Assembly (NCBI GenBank): GCA_002724825.1
Contig: PBPU01000101.1
Span: 1-11,721 of the forward strand
Length of the DNA: 11,721 nucleotides
Direction of reading: 5' to 3'
From: Acidimicrobiaceae bacterium
GTDB lineage: Bacteria; Actinomycetota; Acidimicrobiia; Acidimicrobiales; UBA8592
A program made the translations under genes and the position numbers. The notes under the pieces were generated by a model. That model saw only the letters and a program-made list of their open reading frames with translations, was not told where the DNA came from and did not search any database. Positions 6,122 through 11,721 of the stretch are shown here, one piece after another. Positions within the stretch are counted from its first letter, which is position 1. Each line of letters starts with the position of its first letter.

Positions 6122-7114
6122 ATGACGGACCATTCGATGACCGTTGGGATAATTGCCAATCCCGTGTCAGGTAGAGATATTCGCCGGGTAGCCGCGCGTG
6201 GAGGAATCTCTAGCGCTGAGGACAAGCGAAATAGAATCGCTCGTGCTGTGATCGGCGCTGTTGCCGTAGGAGCAACTCATATCGTGGCGATGAAGGAACC
6301 GTTCGGTATTGCTAGCGGCGCCCTCGCGGATCTACCGGTTGAAGCCGAGTTGGAGATTCTTGACATCGGAGCGCGGGTTGACCCTGCAGACACGACCCGC
6401 GCGGCTCTTGCAATGAGGGACCGCGGCATCAACGTCGTGATCACCTTAGGGGGCGACGGCACGAACAGAACTATCGCTCGCGTCTGGCCCGACGTGACGT
6501 TAGTGCCTATGTCTACTGGCACAAATAATGTGTTTCCGTCCCTTGTAGAGCCGACGGTAGCTGGAGCGGCGGCTGGGTTAGTAGCTACCGGAAAGACTGA
6601 TGAAAACGAGGTGGCGCCAAAATCTAAGCTGATTCATTTGGCTTTGGCTGATGGTTCTGAGGACGTCGCGCTTATTGATGCTGCAACGCTCGCCAACGAT
6701 TTTGTTGGAAACCGTATGCCGGTTGACCCAAACAACTTGCGTCAGTTGCTTGTTTCTACGGCAAGGCCAGACACGATCGGGGTGTCATCGGTGGCTGGCT
6801 TACATGCGGTGTGCCTTTCTCGAGATGATTCCGCGATCCTGGTGACGTGTGGAGAAGGTGGAGCATTGACCAACGCTCCCATAGCACCCGGCTTATATCA
6901 GCAGATTCCGGTTCTTGAAGTGCAACGAATCGATCTCGGTGAAGAGGTCGATCTAAACGGTCCTTCGACTCTCGCTTTTGACGGCGATCGAGAACATCAG
7001 ATTCAGGCAAATGCACCGATTAAGGCCGTGGTTCGTCGCGACGGGCCGAGAGTGGTTGACGTCAGACGCACACTTGAGTTGGGTGCTTCTCAGGGATTTT
7101 TTGTTCTTCCCTAA
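6122..7114 (+). CDS. acoX: AcoX-like ATP-NAD kinase-fold protein
   Basis: A 330-residue protein of the NAD kinase/diacylglycerol kinase fold, closest to AcoX, a protein of uncertain function found in acetoin-degradation operons. Visible: an N-terminal strand and loop VGIIANPVSGRDIRR (8-22), AALAMRDRGINVVITLGGDGTNR with the nucleotide-binding GGDGTNR at 110-116, and STGTNNVFP at 131-139, matching the second NAD-kinase motif. A late LAFDGDRE segment resembles the GG/DG turn near the end of this fold. No acoABC (acetoin dehydrogenase) genes are in the window, so the acetoin link is not supported by context; neighbours are thiD and an NAD-salvage gene. The ATG at 6122 is chosen because of the leaderless box before it; a second Met at residue 6 is possible. 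Whether it phosphorylates NAD or another molecule cannot be told. Confidence 0.8.
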   Translation: MTDHSMTVGIIANPVSGRDIRRVAARGGISSAEDKRNRIARAVIGAVAVGATHIVAMKEPFGIASGALADLPVEAELEILDIGARVDPADTTRAALAMRDRGINVVITLGGDGTNRTIARVWPDVTLVPMSTGTNNVFPSLVEPTVAGAAAGLVATGKTDENEVAPKSKLIHLALADGSEDVALIDAATLANDFVGNRMPVDPNNLRQLLVSTARPDTIGVSSVAGLHAVCLSRDDSAILVTCGEGGALTNAPIAPGLYQQIPVLEVQRIDLGEEVDLNGPSTLAFDGDREHQIQANAPIKAVVRRDGPRVVDVRRTLELGASQGFFVLP

Positions 7115-7147
7115 ATCATTATCAAGATTTAGTTAATACAGAAATTG

Positions 7148-7172
7148 GCCATGCCAATACTTGGCATCTGGC
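7148..7172. terminator. Hairpin between convergent genes
   Basis: ATGCCAA-TAC-TTGGCAT is a perfect 7-bp stem with a three-base loop at 7151-7167, extendable by GCC/GGC across a two-base bulge. It lies between the stops of the acoX-like gene and the nicotinate phosphoribosyltransferase gene. There is no strong T-run on either side, so it is only a candidate, possibly bidirectional, terminator. Confidence 0.35.
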
Positions 7173-8483
7173 TCATATGGTTCGGGCCTCAAACAGCGGA
7201 TCGGCGTCAAGCTGTCGCATCGAGAGCGGAAGTTCATTTCGGACCCGAAGGTGGAAACTTCGATCGTCGTGAAGGTTGTATGGGTAAGCGGGTCCAGAGG
7301 CACGAAACAGAGGGACATGCAGTGCTCGAGCATCGGAGGGTCCAGGGCGATCGTGCTCAACTAGAACTTCGTCGACTGCCTGCCCATGGTCGACAATTCG
7401 ATACGGTCGTACTACCCCTCCTCGGGTGGCCTTACCTTCGGATGACTTTGCCACCGGAACGACGGGCTCGTAAGTTCCTGATCTCCGCGCAACGGCTACC
7501 AATTTGTAGACCATGCCTGCCGTAGCATGACCTGAGCCAACTACCAGTTGGGTTCCCACTCCGTAGCCATCGATGGGGTGATCTGCCAGTTGCGCTATTC
7601 GGTACTCGTCGAGGTCTCCCGAAACCACGATGCGGGTTGACGTTGCACCATTATCATCCAGTTTTTTTCGAGCGCGTAGCGCCTCTTCCGCAAGGTCGCC
7701 TGAATCGATGCGAATAGCGCCAGGGACGCCACCGAGTCGTTTGGCGGCAGCTAACGCTCGGTCGATGCCCGTGTCTATTTCGTAGGTGTCGACCAACAGC
7801 GTGGTTTCGAGTCCGTGAGCCTCTATTTGCGCCTCAAACGCGGCCTCTTCGTCATCATGTGCCAAGGTGAACGCGTGCGCCGACGTTCCTGCAGTTGGCA
7901 CACCGAAACGTATTCCAGCCTCCATGTTTGACGTGGTGTCAAACCCGACGAGCCATGCCGCTCTGGCTGCGGCAACTGCTGCTTCTTCGTGGGTTCTCCG
8001 CCCACCCATTTCGATTAAATGTCGGCCGTTGGCCGCGTCGTGCATACGCGCCGCTGCGGAAGCGACAGCACAGTCGTGATTGAGAACTGATAACACCAAG
8101 GTTTCGAGGAGCAAGCCTGCTCCAAAGGAGCAATCAACCCGAAGCACAGGACTACCCGGGACATAGAGGTCGCCTTCGCGGTAACTCCAAACTTCACCTT
8201 CAAATCGGAAGCTTTCCAGGTGTTCCAAGAGTTCCTCGCTGAAACGACCCAACCCGGCAAGGTAGTCAATTTGGTCGGGTGAAAATTGGAAAAGCGCAAG
8301 TTGCTCTGCGAGGCGACCTGGTCCAGCGACAACGCCGTAACCGCGCCCTTGAGGTAGTCGTCTGGCAAAAACTTCAAACGTGGCTCGACGAGACGCCACC
8401 CCGGATCGCAGGGCAGCGTCGAGCATGGTTAGTTCGTAGAGATCCGTCATTAAGGCTGTGCCCATGACTCCAGCATGCTTCAT
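7173..8483 (-). CDS. pncB: Nicotinate phosphoribosyltransferase
   Basis: A 436-residue enzyme that joins nicotinate and PRPP to make nicotinate mononucleotide, the entry step of NAD salvage (Preiss-Handler route), in the cytoplasm. Visible: ALMTDLYELTM at 10-20, FEVFARRLPQGRGYGVVAG at 36-54, GTSAHAF at 199-205 with His203 in the place of the catalytic/phosphorylated His, LLVDTYEIDTG around 228-239, IRIDSGDL, and a later VVSGDLDEYRI and DGYGVGTQLV, all in family order. Length is normal for the actinobacterial type. The start is uncertain: ATG at 8483 or the internal ATG at 8465, which would begin MGTALMTD; GGAG precedes that second ATG by only two bases. It stands alone on the minus strand, divergent from the aminotransferase, and converges with the acoX-like gene. 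Confidence 0.92.
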   Translation of the reverse strand: MKHAGVMGTALMTDLYELTMLDAALRSGVASRRATFEVFARRLPQGRGYGVVAGPGRLAEQLALFQFSPDQIDYLAGLGRFSEELLEHLESFRFEGEVWSYREGDLYVPGSPVLRVDCSFGAGLLLETLVLSVLNHDCAVASAAARMHDAANGRHLIEMGGRRTHEEAAVAAARAAWLVGFDTTSNMEAGIRFGVPTAGTSAHAFTLAHDDEEAAFEAQIEAHGLETTLLVDTYEIDTGIDRALAAAKRLGGVPGAIRIDSGDLAEEALRARKKLDDNGATSTRIVVSGDLDEYRIAQLADHPIDGYGVGTQLVVGSGHATAGMVYKLVAVARRSGTYEPVVPVAKSSEGKATRGGVVRPYRIVDHGQAVDEVLVEHDRPGPSDARALHVPLFRASGPAYPYNLHDDRSFHLRVRNELPLSMRQLDADPLFEARTI

Positions 8484-8492
8484 TCGATGGGT

Positions 8493-8515
8493 GAAAGGAA
8501 AGGGAGTTTCCTTTC
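8493..8515. promoter_or_regulatory. Perfect 9-bp inverted repeat in divergent spacer
   Basis: GAAAGGAAA-GGGAG-TTTCCTTTC is a perfect inverted repeat 10 bases upstream of the nicotinate phosphoribosyltransferase ATG. An outer pair GGTGAAA (8490-8496) and TTTCACC (8527-8533) gives an alternative pairing. It could be an operator for either divergent gene or a hairpin in the leader. I do not recognise it as a known NAD-regulator site. Confidence 0.45.
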
Positions 8516-8587
8516 GAAGTATTTCATTTCACCTGAAGTGGACCGGAAAGACTGTGCTTTGGGCGTTATTCCAGCCACACTCCTGAT

Positions 8588-9742
8588 ATGGCATTAAAGA
8601 CTTCAACTCGGTCAGAAATTGCACCTTTTTATGTGATGGAGGTAATGCGTTCAGCGGCCGAGCAAGAAAAGATGGGTCGTGAGGTCCTTCACCTTGAAGT
8701 TGGGCAACCCTCAACACCCGCGCCTATCGGGGCTAGGAGACGAGCGGCAGATGCTATTGAAAATGAAATTCTCGGCTACACGTCTGCTCTGGGTTTAGAC
8801 CCTTTGCGTGAACGAATTAGTTCCCATTATCAGGATTGGTATCACGCTGAAGTACCTGCTTCTCGAATTGCGGTAACTGCTGGGGCGAGTGGGGCATTCA
8901 CCTTGGCTTTTCTAGCTTGTTTTGAGCCGGGTGACCGTGTTGCGGTGCCAACACCTGGATACCCGTGTTATCGAAACGTCTTGCGCGCTCTTGAAGTTGA
9001 GGTCGTCGATATCCCGGTTGGACCTGAAACACGTTTTCAGCCGTCGCCCAGTGATCTTGAGGCAGTGGGCCCATTGCAGGGCTTAGTGGTCGCCAGCCCT
9101 TCAAACCCAACTGGCACGATGTTGTTAGAGGAAGAGTTGCTCGATCTGGTCTCTTGGTGTCGCTCCGAAGAAGTCAGGCTTATCTCTGACGAGATTTATC
9201 ACGGGATCACCTATGGAGATCCCGCCCCCACTGCGGCATCACATTGGGACGAAGCGGTAGTTGTGAATAGTTTCTCCAAATATTTTTCTATGACTGGTTG
9301 GCGGGTCGGCTGGCTAGTCCTGCCTCACTATTTAATGTCACCTGTCGAACGTTTAGCTCAAAACGCCTTTATAGCAGCAGCTTCTGTCTCCCAGCATGCG
9401 GCGCTTGGGGCATTTGACAGTGAGGAAGAGTTAGAGGCAAATCTTCGACGTTACGCCGAGAATCGGGACATTCTGTTAAAAGGTCTGCCACTCGCCGGCA
9501 TCAATCAGCTGGCACCTGCAGACGGTGCTTTTTACATTTGGGCAAAGGTCGACCATTTATGTGATGACAGCCAAGAATTGGCGAAAATATGGTTAGACGA
9601 TCTCGGGATAGCGGTAACTCCGGGAATCGATTTTGATCCCTCTAACGGTCATCGATTTATTCGATTTTCTTTCGCTGGATCTAGCGAAGAGGCGCTTGAA
9701 GCTGTGAATAGATTGGGTCAGTGGGTAGCTACACGGTCCTAG
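8588..9742 (+). CDS. PLP-dependent class I/II aminotransferase
   Basis: A 384-residue fold-type I aminotransferase acting in the cytoplasm on an amino acid not identifiable from sequence. Visible: LEVGQPSTPAP (36-46) with the substrate-binding glycine, VTAGASGAF (96-104) phosphate region, PTPGYPCYRN (121-130), SPSNPTGT (170-177) with Asn173, SDEIYHGI (200-207) with Asp201 and Tyr204 for the PLP ring, SFSKYFSMTGWRVGW (228-242) with the Schiff-base Lys231 and Arg239, and FIRFSFA with Arg359 for the substrate carboxylate. All catalytic residues are in place. It resembles aspartate aminotransferase-like members of the Ib subgroup. No Shine-Dalgarno is seen before the ATG. A 31-residue membrane ORF follows three bases after its stop. 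Confidence 0.9.
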   Translation: MALKTSTRSEIAPFYVMEVMRSAAEQEKMGREVLHLEVGQPSTPAPIGARRRAADAIENEILGYTSALGLDPLRERISSHYQDWYHAEVPASRIAVTAGASGAFTLAFLACFEPGDRVAVPTPGYPCYRNVLRALEVEVVDIPVGPETRFQPSPSDLEAVGPLQGLVVASPSNPTGTMLLEEELLDLVSWCRSEEVRLISDEIYHGITYGDPAPTAASHWDEAVVVNSFSKYFSMTGWRVGWLVLPHYLMSPVERLAQNAFIAAASVSQHAALGAFDSEEELEANLRRYAENRDILLKGLPLAGINQLAPADGAFYIWAKVDHLCDDSQELAKIWLDDLGIAVTPGIDFDPSNGHRFIRFSFAGSSEEALEAVNRLGQWVATRS

Positions 9743-9745
9743 GTC

Positions 9746-9841
9746 ATGCGAGCTAGGGCACGGACTCCAATTTTGGTCGTTCTGATCTCATTAATTGTCG
9801 GGTCTTGGATTATTTGGGCTGTTGGAGCAATCGCTAACTGA
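9746..9841 (+). CDS. Possible 31-residue membrane microprotein
   Basis: A short ORF starting three bases after the aminotransferase stop. It reads MRARARTP, then a single hydrophobic segment at about residues 9-30 that includes ILVVLISLIVGSWIIWAVGA, then Asn and TGA. Three arginines before one membrane span predict the N-terminus inside. The close spacing suggests translation by reinitiation from the aminotransferase. I do not recognise the family; the shape recalls small subunits of some transporters, but there is no transporter in the window. The short length means chance cannot be excluded, though a clean start, basic head, full-length hydrophobic span and immediate stop are suggestive. 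Confidence 0.5.
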   Translation: MRARARTPILVVLISLIVGSWIIWAVGAIAN

Positions 9842-9927
9842 ATTCAGGTTGTTCAGTACCAGATGTGGGTATCGCTTCGGGGGCGAATCCTCGTTCAATT
9901 CACTCTTTGGTTGCGACAGCGTCGGCG

Positions 9928-10599
9928 CTAGAAACCTTCGAAGCGCGCTACCTCAGAGATCTTCTCCCGTTCACTTACCAGCGTGCTCTCAATCTTGGCA
10001 TGGTCTGCCCATCCAAGGCTCATACCGCTTACCAACGACTCGTTGTCTGGAATACCAAGATGACGGATAACAGGTTCCTGGTAAGGCACCCATGCCGCTT
10101 GGGGACAGGTATCAAGTCCTAGTCCTTTAGCTGCGAGCATGAGAGTTTGTATATACATGCCGACGTCAGCCCAGTTTCCTCACTCCAAATACGAGTCAAT
10201 GGTTATGAATATCCCCACGGGCGCATCAAAGAAAAGAAAATTACGCATAGCTTGCTTTGCGCTGCCCTCTCGATCACCTTTTTCAATGCCAACCAAGTTA
10301 TAGAGGGACCAACCCACAGCTCGTCGCCGGCTGTTGTGAATATCTTCCCAAACCGACGGGTAGTAGTCGAAGTCCTCATAGCTGGCACCTTGGCCGCTCT
10401 CTGCCATTGCTAACACGTCATTGGTGATCGCAGTTTTTACTTCGCCAGCACACAAATAAACGTGCCAAGGTTGAGTGTTAGTACCACTAGGTGCACGCTG
10501 CGCAATCTCCAAGAGCTCCAAGAGCGTTTCTTTGGGCACCGGATCTGGCTTAAAAGCTCGGATCGATTTACGCTCTTTAATTGCTTCCAGAACATCCAT
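9928..10599 (-). pseudogene. Nitroreductase-family protein interrupted by one in-frame TGA
   Basis: Read through one stop, this is a 223-codon nitroreductase-family flavoprotein of normal length. Codons 1-139 carry the FMN-binding ERKSIRAF (9-16) and RAPSGTNTQPWHVY (35-48) motifs and end DSYLE. TGA at 10182-10180 follows, and the same frame resumes GNWADVGMYIQTLMLAAKG, then GLDTCPQAAW and a normal C-terminal end EVARFEGF with TAG at 9930-9928. Such enzymes reduce nitro compounds, quinones or similar with NAD(P)H as FMN dimers. CAGGAG nine bases before the ATG is one of the few good Shine-Dalgarno sites here. No frameshift or deletion is seen. The break is recent, a sequence error, or read through; residue 140 may have been Trp (TGG), Arg (CGA) or Gly (GGA). 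The downstream part could only restart at the ATG at 10158. Confidence 0.82.
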
Positions 10600-10723
10600 G
10601 CTTCAAAACTCCTGTCGGTCGGCAGACACGCTGCGCTATTTTCCGTGGCGACCCCCAAGTAGGCCGTGAGTACCGAGATAGATTTTCACAATCCTCGTGG
10701 ACTCACAAACCCTCGGGAGGCTC

Positions 10724-10729
10724 TAGGGT
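10724..10729 (+). promoter_or_regulatory. Candidate leaderless promoter -10 box for the acyl-CoA dehydrogenase
   Basis: TAGGGT is followed by exactly six bases (CGAGGC) and then the ATG at 10736, the same box-to-ATG distance as before the acoX-like gene. It fits TANNNT. No clear -35 is visible in the 136-base divergent spacer. Confidence 0.42.
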
Positions 10730-10735
10730 CGAGGC

Positions 10736-11721
10736 ATGACTCTTAGCAACGGACTACCGCAAAAAGAATTCAATGACTTGCTCGGTAACGTTCGAGAATT
10801 TCGGGACGAAATCGTTACCCCAAACGTCATTGATTGGGAACGAACTAGGACCTTTCCCAGTGACGCAATATCTTCAGCAAGCAATCTCGGGCTTCTAGGA
10901 ATGGAAATCCCACCGGAGATGGGCGGACTTGGACTGAGCTTTTCTCAGAAGCTGAAGGTGCTAGATACCTTTTCAGAGGTGTCGATGCCCTATGCATTCA
11001 GCTTGGTCAACTCACATAACGTCGCAGCAAGGCTGGCACGTCACGGCAGCGCTAACCAGCGGGAACGCTATTTGAGTGACCTTATCAGAGGCAAAAAGCT
11101 AGGCTCCACTGCCTTAACCGAGCCCTCTACCGGCAGCGATTTTTCAGCGATTTCAGCCCATGCAACTCCAGTTGATGGTGGCTGGAACCTGACTGGAGAG
11201 AAGGCTTGGATAACCAATGCCGCAGCCTCGACCGTCATTGTCGCCTATATCCAGACAGAACAAGGGTCCAGAGCGAAAGGAATCGCCTCATTTCTCCTTG
11301 ATGGCACCAGCGAAGAGTTCGAAAGAGTAGCTCCGTACGACCTAACCGGCAGCCATGCGATCGGCACAGGCGGCTTTCGCTTAAACAACTATTTCGCTCC
11401 ACACTCAGATCTTTTAGCTCCTCCAGGGGAAGGGTTCGCAGCTGCTTTGGCCACCATCAACGAAGCTCGCACTTACGTTGCGACAATGTGTTGCGCAATG
11501 GTTGAAGCATCGCTTAGAGAAGCTGTCCAATACGCAGTAGATAGAGAAACCTTCGGCCGACCCATAATCGAGCACCAAGGTCTTTCCTGGCAGCTGGCGA
11601 AGGTAGCCAATCAGCTAGAGGCCGCAAGAGCCCTCACAGAAAAAGCAATTACCGTCATCGAGAACGGCGATACCAACAGCGCCATATTGCCTGCGGCTCA
11701 CGCTAAAAAATTCGCAACTGA
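10736..11721 (+). CDS. Acyl-CoA dehydrogenase, 5' part
   Basis: The first 328 codons of an acyl-CoA dehydrogenase run off the right edge; the family is about 380-400 residues long. It oxidises an acyl-CoA to the 2-enoyl-CoA with FAD, passing electrons to electron-transfer flavoprotein. Visible: LGLLGMEIPPEMGGLGLS (51-68), the FAD/substrate motif TALTEPSTGSD (125-135), GEKAWITNA (154-162), RETFGRPIIEHQGLSWQLA (270-288) and the helical C-terminal domain beginning after about residue 235. The region after residue 203 (TGSHAIGTGGFRLNNYF) departs from the usual GxRxSxT pattern, so the chain may be an unusual substrate class. The catalytic Glu often found in the last quarter is beyond the window. 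The ATG at 10736 is supported by the leaderless -10 box; substrate is unknown. Confidence 0.9.
   Translation, partial: MTLSNGLPQKEFNDLLGNVREFRDEIVTPNVIDWERTRTFPSDAISSASNLGLLGMEIPPEMGGLGLSFSQKLKVLDTFSEVSMPYAFSLVNSHNVAARLARHGSANQRERYLSDLIRGKKLGSTALTEPSTGSDFSAISAHATPVDGGWNLTGEKAWITNAAASTVIVAYIQTEQGSRAKGIASFLLDGTSEEFERVAPYDLTGSHAIGTGGFRLNNYFAPHSDLLAPPGEGFAAALATINEARTYVATMCCAMVEASLREAVQYAVDRETFGRPIIEHQGLSWQLAKVANQLEAARALTEKAITVIENGDTNSAILPAAHAKKFAT

Noticed and set aside
7115..7525. Plus-strand ORFs of 67 and 126 residues just after the acoX-like gene.
   Set aside because: They are antisense to the conserved C-terminal part of the nicotinate phosphoribosyltransferase and show no protein motif.
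9869..9912. GC-rich stretch with a T-loop-like GTTCAATTC that hinted at a tRNA 3' end or a terminator.
   Set aside because: No T-stem pairing, no D or anticodon arms and no acceptor pairing could be built, and no T-run follows.
10180..10182. TGA in the nitroreductase as selenocysteine or as a reassigned sense codon.
   Set aside because: Other genes here (thiD, the mutase, the lipoprotein, the NAD-salvage gene) end at TGA, so it is a normal stop. The position is not a known catalytic Cys in this family, and the only downstream hairpin is a short four-pair stem starting about 9 bases after the TGA, too weak and close for a bacterial SECIS.
10666..10706. GTGAGT ... ACTCAC inverted repeat in the nitroreductase/acyl-CoA dehydrogenase spacer.
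   Set aside because: The six-base arms are about 29 bases apart, which is likely by chance, and nothing else supports it.

Overview
The window looks like a chromosomal stretch from a high-GC-lineage Gram-positive bacterium, most likely an actinobacterium and possibly an environmental or marine member of the Acidimicrobiia. The basis is the protein style (actinobacterial-type nicotinate phosphoribosyltransferase, a separate B12-independent mutase chain, a DUF4333-like lipoprotein), base composition near half GC by eye, few Shine-Dalgarno sequences, and TANNNT boxes placed exactly for leaderless transcription. The lineage is an inference, not a firm call. TGA, TAG and TAA all serve as ordinary stops. 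I see no CRISPR array, rRNA, tRNA, insertion sequence or phage gene. No gene-free stretch exceeds about 140 bases.

Left part (1-6072): the window opens inside the 3' end of an AcuI/YhdH-type acrylyl-CoA reductase (+). It converges on a minus-strand block, transcribed right to left: thiD (hydroxymethylpyrimidine kinase family), the catalytic chain of an acyl-CoA mutase of the methylmalonyl-CoA mutase family, a DUF4333-like lipoprotein with its own probable promoter, an Uup-type ABC-F ATPase, a possible 45-residue membrane protein, and an ElaA-type acetyltransferase whose ATG overlaps the stop of that small ORF.

Middle part (6073-9841): a 49-base divergent spacer with back-to-back -10-like boxes separates thiD from an AcoX-like protein with the NAD-kinase fold (+). 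This converges on a nicotinate phosphoribosyltransferase (-), the entry enzyme of NAD salvage. A divergent spacer with a perfect 9-bp inverted repeat leads to a class I/II aminotransferase (+). Three bases after its stop comes an unannotated-looking 31-residue membrane ORF.

Right part (9842-11721): a nitroreductase-family gene (-) is full length but broken by one in-frame TGA, and an acyl-CoA dehydrogenase (+) runs off the right end behind a probable leaderless promoter.

The genes are mostly metabolic housekeeping: acyl-CoA and short-chain acid metabolism (acrylyl-CoA reductase, mutase, acyl-CoA dehydrogenase) and cofactor supply (thiamine pyrimidine, NAD). I found no convincing new multigene system. 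The best leads are the mutase active-site change, the two small membrane ORFs, the interrupted nitroreductase and the compact divergent promoter.
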